A stretch of 64,000 nucleotides of DNA, taken from the NCBI GenBank assembly GCA_036279355.1, contig DASUJH010000051.1, positions 79,357-143,356 of the forward strand. The letters run 5' to 3'. Source of the DNA: Gemmatimonadales bacterium. GTDB lineage: Bacteria; Gemmatimonadota; Gemmatimonadetes; Gemmatimonadales; GWC2-71-9. Positions within the stretch are counted from its first letter, which is position 1; each line of letters begins with the position of its first letter. Positions 50,961 through 59,024 of this stretch are shown piece after piece. The position numbers and the translations under genes are program-made. The notes beneath the pieces were generated by a model that was not told the DNA's origin, ran no database searches, and worked only from the letters and a program-made list of their open reading frames with translations.

Positions 50961-51723
50961 ACTGGCGCAGCTCGGCGCCGCGCGCAGTCGCAATCGCGTA
51001 GCGGAAGCCGTCGAACCAGGCGCCCGGATTGAGATACTGCCGTCCCGGCGCCGGCTCGCACAGCACTGGCCGGTGGGTGTGACCCAGCACGATGAGTCCA
51101 AGCTCGGGCCGCTCGGCGAGCGTGCGCTCGGCCCAGGCTTGCTGCTGGGCCACGGCGCGGTCCACGGTGGGGCCTTCGGTGCCGTGGTCGCCCAGCCGCG
51201 CGCTCAGCGCGTCCACCAGCGGAATGCCCAGCTCGGGATGCAGCGCGCGATACGCAGCCGAGGCCAGCCGGCTGCTCACGAGCCGGTGCAGCAGGCCCGA
51301 GCGCAGCCGCCCATATCCGATGCCGTCTCCATGCAGCGCGAGTCCCCGGCGATCGCCGACCGAGAACTCGAGCCGGTCGGGCGCAAAGTGGAGCCCGACG
51401 TCGCGCTGCCAGAACGCGCGCCCCCAGCGGTCGTGGTTGCCGCCCACCATGAGCACCGGCATCCGCCGCGCGAGCTGCGCCAACGCCGCCGCGGCGCGGA
51501 ACCCCCCGCGCGGGATGACACGCTCGTAGGCGAACCAGAATTCGAATAGATCGCCGTTCACGAGCAGCGAATCGCCCAGCCTCGGGACGAGATCCAGAAA
51601 ATCGAGCAGTACGGCTTCGACCCGGCGTGGTGCGTCACGGCCGGGGAATGCGTATCCGAGATGGGCGTCGGAGATGATGACGAGGGCGTCTCCCAGCACG
51701 GGCGGAAACATGCCGAGGACGGG

Positions 51724-52179
51724 ATGAGCGGGCAAGCGGAGCGGATCGCGGTATCCGAGACCTTCGTGCGGGTGAACTACTCGGAAACCGATCAAATGGG
51801 TGTGGTCTACCACGCCCGCTATCTCGTGTGGCTCGATGTGGCGCGCTGCGAGCACCTCCGCCTCACCGGGCTCAGCTATCGCGAGCTCGAGGCGAGCGGG
51901 CTCCGGCTCGCGGTGGGCGATCTCGCGATCCGCTACCGCAACGCCGCGCACTACGACGATCGGATCCGCGTGCGCTGCTGGGTGCGCGACGTCGCGTCGC
52001 GCCGGATCGGATTCGGCTATGCGGTCGATCGCATCGACCAGCCGGCCGATGCCGGCCAGTTGCTCGCGACGGCCACCGTCACGCTCTTTCCCCTCGATCG
52101 GACGATGGCGCTCACTCGGCTGCCCGACGAGCTGGCCCGCCGGCTCACCGCTGTGCCTGATCCCGTGCGCGTCACGTGA
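51724..52179 (+). CDS. YbgC/FadM-type acyl-CoA thioesterase
   Basis: 151 residues, hot-dog fold. VNYSETDQMGVVYHARYLVWLDVAR is one contiguous 4HBT signature (first 20 residues are the key part), with the catalytic Asp after SET. In many bacteria ybgC lies with tol-pal; here it precedes envelope genes. ATG 51724; the longer start would overlap the divergent gene. Confidence 0.88.
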   Translation: MSGQAERIAVSETFVRVNYSETDQMGVVYHARYLVWLDVARCEHLRLTGLSYRELEASGLRLAVGDLAIRYRNAAHYDDRIRVRCWVRDVASRRIGFGYAVDRIDQPADAGQLLATATVTLFPLDRTMALTRLPDELARRLTAVPDPVRVT

Positions 52180-54275
52180 GCGGTGCGGCGGCACGCGGCC
52201 GCGGGCGAGGTACGCTGCGCCATCTTGCCGCGGCCGCCCTCGCATTGCTCGGCTCGAGTAGCGCGGTGGCCGCGCCGCTCGGCGCGCAGTCGGCGAATTC
52301 TGGTCGGGCGGACAGGGTCGGGCAGCTCGCGGCGCTGCTCGCCGCGGAAGATGCGCGAGCATACGACGCGGCCCTCTTGAGCCGCGGGGTGCAAAGCCCC
52401 GCCCCGCTCGTGCGCCGGCACGCCGCGCTGGCCATCGGTCGGATCGGCGACAGGCGCGGCACGCACCTCCTCGTTCCGCTCCTCACCGATCCCGACACCG
52501 CGGTCGGCGCCGACGCGGCGTTCGCGCTCGGGCTGCTGCGGGACACGGCGGCGGTACCGGCGCTGGCCCGCCGCCTCTTCCGCGCGCCATTCCGCGATGC
52601 GGCCGAGTCGGCGGAGGCGGCGACGGCGATCGCCCGCATCGGCGGCGGCGACGCGGCTGCCGCGGTTGCCCGCTTGCTCAGCCGCACCCGGCCCGTGCCT
52701 CGCGCCGCCATCGCCGCGGCGCTCCTCGAGGCATGGCGCCTCGAGGAGGCCGCTCCGATCCCCCAGCTTCTCCGCTACTCGCGCTCGCCCTCGGATGCGT
52801 TGCGGTGGCGCGCCGTCTACTCACTCGCTCGGCTTCGCGCGCCCGCGGCGGCGCTCGACCTGGCGGCGGCGCTCGACGATCGCCTCGCACGCGTACGCGC
52901 GCTTGCCGCCCGCGCGCTTGTGCGGCGGTTCGTAACCGAATCGGGGCTCGACGCCGCCGACGTGAGCGCAAAGCTCGCGCGCCTTACTGCGGACGATGAC
53001 CCCGGCGTCCGCATCCACGCCATGCTCGCGCTGGCCACGTACGCGGACTCGGGCTTCGGGCCGGTGGTCGCGCCGGGTCTCGACGACTCGTTTCCGAATG
53101 CGCGCGTCGCTGCCGCCACGGCCCTTGGCCGGCTCGGCGGCACGGTGGCGGTCCACGCCCTCGCGGCCGCAGCACACGATTCCGTGCAACCCTGGGCGGT
53201 GCGCCGTGAGGCTCTCCTCGCCCTCGCGCATTCGGACACGGCGGCATTCGCCGTGGCGGCGCGGGATTGGACTGCGAGCGGCGATTGGCGCGACCGCGCC
53301 GCCGCCGCCGAGGGCTGGGTCGAGTCCGGCGGCACCGCGCGTGCCGGTACCGGCGAACCCGCGTGGCTCCGCGATCCCGATTCGCGCGTCGTCGCCTGGG
53401 GACTGCAAGCCTGGACTGGCGCGGTGGAAGGTCCCGATCCTGTGCTCGTGGCCGTCGCGCGGCCGCGCCTTGCCGCCCCCGATGCCGCCGTGCGAAGCCT
53501 CGCCGCCGACGTCCTCGCCCGGGCAGCGGATCCGCGCGACGTCCCCGCGCTCATCGCCGCGTATCACGCGGCAAAACGTGACTCGTTTCCCGAGGCGGCA
53601 CTTTCCGCGCTCAGTGCACTCGCTGCCATCGCGAAAACGTCCGACTCCGCGGCGGCAGCGCTCCGCGAGGGCTTCGTCGCGGACGTGCCGGGGCCGGAGA
53701 ACTACCTCCTGCGCGCGTGGGCGGAGCGCAATTGGCCGGCGCTCGCCGAACGTTGGGGTCCCGCGCATCCGATCGCCACCGGACGCGATGCATCGGCCTA
53801 CCAGTCCATCGTCCGCCGATTCATCGTGGGCGCGGCATCGAAACGCCTCCTCCGAGTTGCGTTCGAGACGGAGGAGCGCGGCACCTTCACCGTTGAGCTG
53901 CTCGGCGCGGACGCGCCGCTCACCGCCGCACACTTCCTCGAGCTGGTGGACGCGGGATTCTTCGACGGCAACCGCTGGCACCGCGTTGTCCCCGACTTCG
54001 TGATCCAGGACGGCGATCCCCGCGGCGACGGATGGGGCGGCCCGCCCGGCGCGATCCGAGACGAGATCAACCGCGTGCGCTACGACGGGCCGGTCCTCGG
54101 CATGGCGCTCTCCGGTCCCGACACCGGCAACAGCCAGTGGTTCGTCAACCTGAGCCCGCAGCCGCATCTGGACGGCAGCTACACCGTCTTCGGACGGGTG
54201 GTGGACGCCACCGCGTCGGCGCTCTACGACCTCACCCAGGGCGATCGAATCATCGCCGTCCGCCGCCTCCCATGA
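52176..54275 (+). CDS. HEAT-repeat protein fused to cyclophilin-type peptidyl-prolyl isomerase
   Basis: 699 residues. After an export signal ending near PLGAQS, about 500 residues form HEAT-type helical pairs (for example VRRHAALAIGRIGDRRGTHL and VGADAAFALGLLRDTAAVPA). The carboxy-terminal 140 residues are a cyclophilin: GFFDGNRWHRVVPDFVIQ, GDPRGDGWG, and FVNLSPQPHLDGSYTVFGRV. The isomerase Arg (HRVVPDFVIQ) and Phe are present. Predicted to act in the periplasm on outer-membrane protein folding. GTG start overlapping ybgC. Confidence 0.88.
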   Translation: MSGAAARGRGRGTLRHLAAAALALLGSSSAVAAPLGAQSANSGRADRVGQLAALLAAEDARAYDAALLSRGVQSPAPLVRRHAALAIGRIGDRRGTHLLVPLLTDPDTAVGADAAFALGLLRDTAAVPALARRLFRAPFRDAAESAEAATAIARIGGGDAAAAVARLLSRTRPVPRAAIAAALLEAWRLEEAAPIPQLLRYSRSPSDALRWRAVYSLARLRAPAAALDLAAALDDRLARVRALAARALVRRFVTESGLDAADVSAKLARLTADDDPGVRIHAMLALATYADSGFGPVVAPGLDDSFPNARVAAATALGRLGGTVAVHALAAAAHDSVQPWAVRREALLALAHSDTAAFAVAARDWTASGDWRDRAAAAEGWVESGGTARAGTGEPAWLRDPDSRVVAWGLQAWTGAVEGPDPVLVAVARPRLAAPDAAVRSLAADVLARAADPRDVPALIAAYHAAKRDSFPEAALSALSALAAIAKTSDSAAAALREGFVADVPGPENYLLRAWAERNWPALAERWGPAHPIATGRDASAYQSIVRRFIVGAASKRLLRVAFETEERGTFTVELLGADAPLTAAHFLELVDAGFFDGNRWHRVVPDFVIQDGDPRGDGWGGPPGAIRDEINRVRYDGPVLGMALSGPDTGNSQWFVNLSPQPHLDGSYTVFGRVVDATASALYDLTQGDRIIAVRRLP

Positions 54276-54362
54276 GCGGCGCTCGAATGCTTGTTTCGCC
54301 CCCGCGGCCCGGGTAGCTTCGCTCCGATCCGCGCCCGTGCGCACCCCGGACCCGAGCGATAC

Positions 54363-55064
54363 TTGTTGACACCGAAACGTTTAGCTCTCTATCTTGGCCT
54401 ATTCGCCATCATCGCGGGATGCCATTCGGCGCCGGGGCCGATCGTGCCGGAGTCGGCCGAGCCCGTGTCCGCCGAGCAGGTGGCGGCGTGGGTCCGCCCG
54501 ACGGTACCCTCCGCGCCGCAACTGCTGCGCTTCAAGTGGCTGTTCCGCGATCAGCGCTCGAGTGCCGGCGGCCGCGGAAGCGCGCGGGTGGAGCCGCCGG
54601 ATTCGCTGCGGTTCGACGTCGCCGGCCCTTTCGGCAGTGGGGCCAGTGCCGCTGCGGTGGTCGGCGACTCCGCCCTCTGGGTGCAGCCTGAGGATGCCAT
54701 CAAGAAACTCGTTCCCAACTATCCCCTCATGTGGGCGCTCCTGGGCGTCGCCAGGATGCCCGATGCCGGCGCCGAGCTCCGCGGCCTCACCCACGCCGAC
54801 CTTACGGCCTGGCAGTACGTGCACGGCCCCGACACCGTCGAGTATTCCCGCACGAGCGGCACGCCGGTGAAGTTCCGCGCGGACGTGCGTTCCGCGGGCA
54901 AGATCGTCGGCCGGGTCGAGACGACCCTTGGTCCCGACGGCCTGCCGGCGACATCACGCCTCACGGTGCCGTCGGCGCCGGCCCGGCTCGATCTGACCTT
55001 CACGAAGACTTCCAGGACCGATCCGTTTGCGCCGGACATCTGGTCACCGCCGGCCAAGCACTGA
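54363..55064 (+). CDS. Envelope lipoprotein, LolB/DUF4292-like layout
   Basis: About 233 residues. TTG 54363 gives a short basic end, RLALYLGLFAIIAGC as signal and lipobox, and a beta-rich domain with FKWLFRDQ, RFDVAGPFGSG and a late LTVPSAPARLDLTF, which recalls the LolA/LolB fold. TTG 54291 is another possible start. It lies between the cyclophilin and lptE, suggesting a role in outer-membrane assembly (inference). No firm family match. Confidence 0.7.
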   Translation: MLTPKRLALYLGLFAIIAGCHSAPGPIVPESAEPVSAEQVAAWVRPTVPSAPQLLRFKWLFRDQRSSAGGRGSARVEPPDSLRFDVAGPFGSGASAAAVVGDSALWVQPEDAIKKLVPNYPLMWALLGVARMPDAGAELRGLTHADLTAWQYVHGPDTVEYSRTSGTPVKFRADVRSAGKIVGRVETTLGPDGLPATSRLTVPSAPARLDLTFTKTSRTDPFAPDIWSPPAKH

Positions 55065-55071
55065 TCAGCGC

Positions 55072-55605
55072 GTGCCGAAGCTCGTGCCCGCCGCGGGTTG
55101 GCTCGCGCCGGCGGCATTGCGGGTGGTTGCGGTCTCGGTGGTGGTCGCGCTGGCCGGTTGCGCGTACGGTTTTGCGGGCGGCGGGCTGCCGCCCGACATC
55201 CGGACCGTTGCCGTGCTGCCGTTCGATAACCTGACGCCCGAACCTACCCTCACGCAGGAAGTGCAGGATGCCGTGCGGCAAGCGATGCAGAACCGACTCG
55301 GTCTGCGGCCGGCCGGCGAGAGCTCCGCAGATGCCATCGTCCGGGGCGTGATCTCCCGCTACGAGCCGGATCTGCCCATTTCGTACAACGGCACGCAGAA
55401 CAATCAGGTGGACGTGAACCGCCGGTTGGTCCAGATCGTCGTCTCGGTGGAGATCGTGAGCCAGAAGAAGAACAAGACAATCTGGCAGCGGCAGGGACTC
55501 ACACTCCAGGGCGACTACGCGCCAGGCCAGGAGACGGAAGGCCGCAGCAAGGCATACGATCAGTTGCAGACCAATATCGTCGAGGGAGCGCAATCTCAAT
55601 GGTGA
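55072..55605 (+). CDS. lptE: LPS-assembly lipoprotein LptE
   Basis: 177 residues. GTG 55072, signal with lipobox LAGC, then AYGFAGGGLPPDIRTVAVLP and FDNLTPEPTLTQEVQDA, the standard opening of LptE. It plugs LptD and helps place LPS in the outer membrane. It starts 7 bases after the previous lipoprotein gene. Confidence 0.88.
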   Translation: MPKLVPAAGWLAPAALRVVAVSVVVALAGCAYGFAGGGLPPDIRTVAVLPFDNLTPEPTLTQEVQDAVRQAMQNRLGLRPAGESSADAIVRGVISRYEPDLPISYNGTQNNQVDVNRRLVQIVVSVEIVSQKKNKTIWQRQGLTLQGDYAPGQETEGRSKAYDQLQTNIVEGAQSQW

Positions 55606-55964
55606 CGATCGCGGATCGGAACCGCCGGGGCGCCGGCAGCCTCGGGTGCCTGCTGTCGCTGCTCGTTCTGGTCATCGCCCTTTACTACGGTGTCAACATC
55701 GGCGAGGTGTACTGGCGGTACTACCAACTGGTCGACGAGATGCAGGTGAACGCGCGCGTGGCACCCGGCATCACCGACGACGTGATCCAGCGGCGCCTCG
55801 ACGCCAAGGTGGGCGACATCTTCGGGCCCGGCCGCCGAATTCCTTTCCGGATCATCCGCGGCAGCCGCGACTTCGTCGTCCAGGCGCAGTACCGCGACAG
55901 CGTGAGCCTGCCATTGTTCAAGCACACCTTCGTGCTCCGGCCCCGCGCCGAAGAGCCGCTCTGA
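55599..55964 (+). CDS. Membrane-anchored DUF4845-like protein
   Basis: 121 residues. One amino-terminal transmembrane helix (about 14-35) followed by a small soluble domain ending in PLFKHTFVLRPRAEEPL. The layout fits DUF4845 proteins, of unknown role. It overlaps lptE by 7 bases. Confidence 0.7.
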   Translation: MVTIADRNRRGAGSLGCLLSLLVLVIALYYGVNIGEVYWRYYQLVDEMQVNARVAPGITDDVIQRRLDAKVGDIFGPGRRIPFRIIRGSRDFVVQAQYRDSVSLPLFKHTFVLRPRAEEPL

Positions 55965-55976
55965 TCGGAGCCGGTT

Positions 55977-56687
55977 CTGCCGCGTCCCGACGGAAGAGCG
56001 AACGACCAGCTCCGCCCGCTGGTGCTGGAGCGCGGCGCCAATCCCTACGCCGAAGGATCCTGCCTGATCCGCACGGGCGGAACCCTCGTCCATTGCACGG
56101 CAAGCGTGGCCGAGGGTGTGCCGCCGTTCAAGAAGGGCAGCGGCGAGGGATGGGTCACCGCCGAGTACGCCATGCTCCCCCGCGCGACGCAGGAACGCAC
56201 TCCCCGGGAGCGCAGTGGCCCGGGTGGTCGGACGCATGAGATCCAGCGGCTCATCGGTCGCTCGCTCCGCGCCGCGATGTCGAGCATGACGTTTGGCGAA
56301 TACACCATCCGGGTGGATTGCGACGTCCTGCAGGCCGACGGCGGCACCCGGACCGCCAGCATCACCGGTGGGTGTGTGGCACTCGCCGACGCGTGCGCCT
56401 GGCTCGCGGCGCAGACCGGCGCCCCTTCGCCCTTCGGCCGGCTCGTGGGCGCCGTCTCGGTCGGCATGGTCGATGCGGAGCTCCGACTCGACCTCGCCTA
56501 TCTCGAGGACCGGGACGCGGGCGTCGACTTCAACGTCGTGATGCTCGAGCCGGACGATTTCGTCGAAGTGCAGGGGACCGGCGAGCACGGCACCTTCTCC
56601 CGCGCCGAGCTCCGCGCCCTCGTAGATCTCGCCGAGCGCGGCATCGCCGATCTCTTTGCTGCCCAGCGCCGCGCCCTGGGCTGGTGA
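55977..56687 (+). CDS. rph: Ribonuclease PH, likely CTG start
   Basis: 236 residues. RPDGRANDQLRPLVLERG at the amino end is the universal RNase PH opening, followed by GSCLIRTGGTLVHCTASV and RTHEIQRLIGRSLRAA. The only start that keeps RPDGR is CTG 55977, with GGAG 6 bases upstream; the next start (GTG about 56022) would cut it off. It trims tRNA 3' ends using phosphate. GTGA overlap with rdgB. Confidence 0.93.
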   Translation: MPRPDGRANDQLRPLVLERGANPYAEGSCLIRTGGTLVHCTASVAEGVPPFKKGSGEGWVTAEYAMLPRATQERTPRERSGPGGRTHEIQRLIGRSLRAAMSSMTFGEYTIRVDCDVLQADGGTRTASITGGCVALADACAWLAAQTGAPSPFGRLVGAVSVGMVDAELRLDLAYLEDRDAGVDFNVVMLEPDDFVEVQGTGEHGTFSRAELRALVDLAERGIADLFAAQRRALGW

Positions 56688-57307
56688 AACTCCTCGTCGC
56701 CACCCGAAGCGTTGGCAAGCAGCGCGAGGTGCGCCGCCTCCTCGCCCCGCTTGACCTGGAGCCGACGTTTCCCGACGATCTCGGCATTCCGATCGACCCC
56801 GCGGAGGACGCCCTGGAGCTCGGCGAGACGTACGCCGAGAACGCGCGCGCCAAGGCCGAGTACTTTGCCCGTCGCACCTTCCTTCCCACAGTGGCCGACG
56901 ATTCTGGCCTCGAGGTGATCGCGCTGGGCGGCGCTCCCGGCGTCCGGTCGAAACGCTGGGCGCTCGACGCGCTCGGCGCCGCCTCCCTCCACGGTAGCGC
57001 GCTCGACGACGCGAACAACGCGGCGTTGCTCGCCCGGCTGGCCGGCGCGCCGCCATCCCGGCGGCTCGCACGCTATCGCTGCGTACTCGCCTACCTCCCG
57101 GCGCCCACCGCGCCGGCAGAGCTGTTCGAGGGGGCCTGCGCGGGCACGCTGCTCGAGGAGCCGCGCGGCAGCCGCGGGTTCGGATACGATCCGCTTTTCT
57201 TCAGCGCGGATCTGGGGAAGACCTTTGGGGAAGCCGAGGACGCCGAGAAAGACGCGGTAAGTCACCGGGGGCGGGCATGGCGGGCGCTCGCGGCTCGCCT
57301 CCGGTAA
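56684..57307 (+). CDS. rdgB: Non-canonical purine NTP pyrophosphatase (RdgB/HAM1)
   Basis: 207 residues. VATRSVGKQREVRRLL at the amino end and ADDSGLEVIALGGAPGVRS are the family motifs; GFGYDPLFF is near the end. It removes dITP and XTP from nucleotide pools. GTG 56684 overlaps the rph stop, the usual pairing. The last 107 bases overlap the convergent SGNH gene. Confidence 0.95.
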   Translation: MKLLVATRSVGKQREVRRLLAPLDLEPTFPDDLGIPIDPAEDALELGETYAENARAKAEYFARRTFLPTVADDSGLEVIALGGAPGVRSKRWALDALGAASLHGSALDDANNAALLARLAGAPPSRRLARYRCVLAYLPAPTAPAELFEGACAGTLLEEPRGSRGFGYDPLFFSADLGKTFGEAEDAEKDAVSHRGRAWRALAARLR

Positions 57308-58448
57308 TCGCGCGCGTGAGCGCCGGCCGCTCGAGAATCGCGGCGGCCAGATGGTCGGCCGCCAACGCGTGCGCGGCCGCGCTCCAGTGCCAATCGTGCC
57401 GAAATCGATAGATCGGCCGTCCGGCAGCGGTGCGTTCGAGCAGCGGCAGCGGATCGTAGACCGGGATGTTGAGCCGCGCGCAGAACGCCGCAACCGAGTC
57501 GTTGAGCTCGTGGTCGGAGGCGGAAAAGTCGCCGGAATCCTCCTGCCCCGCGATCAGCATGACGATCATCGGCACGCCGCCTGTCGTGGTGAGCGAATCC
57601 AGGGCGGTGAGCTCGCTGTCGATCGCGGCCAGGTACTCGGTCGCCCCACCGGCCGCCGGGTGCGCCCCCGGCTCCGGACTTGCCGCGGGACGATGCTCGA
57701 GGTTGGTCAGCCAGTCGTATACCGCATACGCCGCCTTGAACGCGTATGCCCCGACGTAGAAGTGCTGGTCCAGCCAGAAATCGAGCGACTTGACCCAGGG
57801 GCGATGCATGCGGGAGTAGAGCAGCCCGTCGGACACGCCCTTCACGTCCTCGGCCTCGTCCTGCTTGACGATGTAGCCATCCACCAGCATGAACGGGTCG
57901 CGCAGCCGGCTCTGCGCTTCGGCGAAGAGCCCGACCACGAGCAACCGCGGCCGTATGCGGGGTATCAGCGCATCGGCGGTGGCGCGCATCTGCCGCAGAC
58001 TGTAGCCGGGGACCCCGGCGTTGACGACCCGGACTCCGGAAAACCGGCCGTCCTGCTGCCTGAGGTCGGCCTGCAGGCGGGCCGGCCACGTAGAATCAGC
58101 CTCCACGCCGGTGCCGGCCGTAAACGAATCGCCGATCGCGAGCAGCCGCGGGTCGTCCGCGTCGGTCGTGTCAATCGGACCGCTGCGCAACCCCAACGCA
58201 TTGGTTGCAAGCGTGACCTGGTAGTCGAGCTGAGTGACCTTGCGCACGAGGTTGGGGGCGAACGCGTAGCCCCGCGCCGAATCGGTCCGCCACGCGGCGC
58301 GCATCTGGTCGAGCGAGCCCTGCGCCACGTATCCCGGCCGCGGCAGCAGCCAGCGGCAGGCGAGCTCCGAGAGGCCAAGGCTTACCAGTACGCACAGCGC
58401 CAGGAGCGCCGCGACCGCCCGTCGCGGCGTTCGAGCCTGATTGGGCAC
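57201..58448 (-). CDS. SGNH/GDSL-type hydrolase, membrane anchored
   Basis: 415 residues. An amino-terminal hydrophobic helix (AVAALLALCVLVSLGLSELA) serves as signal or anchor. Block I is LLAIGDSFTAGTGVE with the nucleophile Ser; Gly in VVNAGVPGYS and the late DWHWSAAAHALAADHL (Asp-x2-His) complete the triad. Last gene of the carbamoyltransferase cassette, 5 bases after the DUF5989-like gene. Likely a periplasmic esterase acting on a carbohydrate or lipid (inference). Confidence 0.85.
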   Translation of the reverse strand: MPNQARTPRRAVAALLALCVLVSLGLSELACRWLLPRPGYVAQGSLDQMRAAWRTDSARGYAFAPNLVRKVTQLDYQVTLATNALGLRSGPIDTTDADDPRLLAIGDSFTAGTGVEADSTWPARLQADLRQQDGRFSGVRVVNAGVPGYSLRQMRATADALIPRIRPRLLVVGLFAEAQSRLRDPFMLVDGYIVKQDEAEDVKGVSDGLLYSRMHRPWVKSLDFWLDQHFYVGAYAFKAAYAVYDWLTNLEHRPAASPEPGAHPAAGGATEYLAAIDSELTALDSLTTTGGVPMIVMLIAGQEDSGDFSASDHELNDSVAAFCARLNIPVYDPLPLLERTAAGRPIYRFRHDWHWSAAAHALAADHLAAAILERPALTRAITGGEPRAPAMPAPGDLPRLSRRPRLPQRSSPDPR

Positions 58449-58452
58449 GCGC

Positions 58453-58611
58453 TCAGAACACCGTGTAAATGAACGGCGCGAGCGCGGAGCCCTGCGCGAA
58501 CACGAGAATGGCGCCCACGATGAACAGCGTGAGCACGAGGGGCACGAGCCACCACTTTCTCCGCACGCGCATGAACTCCCACAGTTCGCGCGTCAAGCTC
58601 GAGTCCTGCAC
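58453..58611 (-). CDS. Small membrane protein, DUF5989-like
   Basis: 52 residues: a charged amino end (LTRELWEFMRVRRKWW) and one hydrophobic helix (LVPLVLTLFIVGAILVFAQG). GTG 58611 has a perfect AGGAGG five bases upstream. The pattern matches the small DUF5989 protein that I recall next to SxtJ and carbamoyltransferases. Too short for most gene finders. Confidence 0.8.
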   Translation of the reverse strand: MQDSSLTRELWEFMRVRRKWWLVPLVLTLFIVGAILVFAQGSALAPFIYTVF

Positions 58612-58619
58612 GCTGCCTC

Positions 58620-59024
58620 CTAGAATTGGCGTCTGAGGTCGCTGCGCCGCTTGTCGGCCGCTCGCGCGATCCAGTAGCTGCCGTCCGGCGCTCCGTGCGC
58701 CAGCGGGTTGCCGCCGAACGCGCGCCGGAGCACGCCGACCGGCGTCAACACGACGAAGTACAGAATGCCCATGGCGATGGGCGACGTGACCTTCGAGAGC
58801 GCCGCGCCGAAGCCCATCCACACTCGCTGCACCGGGCCGAGCCGCGTCGGAATCAGCGCCGCGCCCGCCACCAGCGCCGCGCCGAGCGCCCCTCCGACCT
58901 CCGCCGCGGGAAACCGTCCACGCCACCAGAGCAGCGCCCCCAACGCGAGAAACGCCGCACCCAGCACGAGGCCGAACTTGCGTCCGTCGGCCGCCGTCAA
59001 TCGAGCTGGAACTCGCGCTGCCAT
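58620..59024 (-). CDS. SxtJ-like membrane protein
   Basis: 134 residues with three hydrophobic helices, a charged start LTAADGRKFGLVLG and the GILYFVVLTPVGVLRRAF block typical of SxtJ-family proteins. ATG 59024 overlaps the carbamoyltransferase end by 28 bases. The function is unknown; it may anchor the carbamoyltransferase at the membrane (inference). Confidence 0.8.
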   Translation of the reverse strand: MAARVPARLTAADGRKFGLVLGAAFLALGALLWWRGRFPAAEVGGALGAALVAGAALIPTRLGPVQRVWMGFGAALSKVTSPIAMGILYFVVLTPVGVLRRAFGGNPLAHGAPDGSYWIARAADKRRSDLRRQF

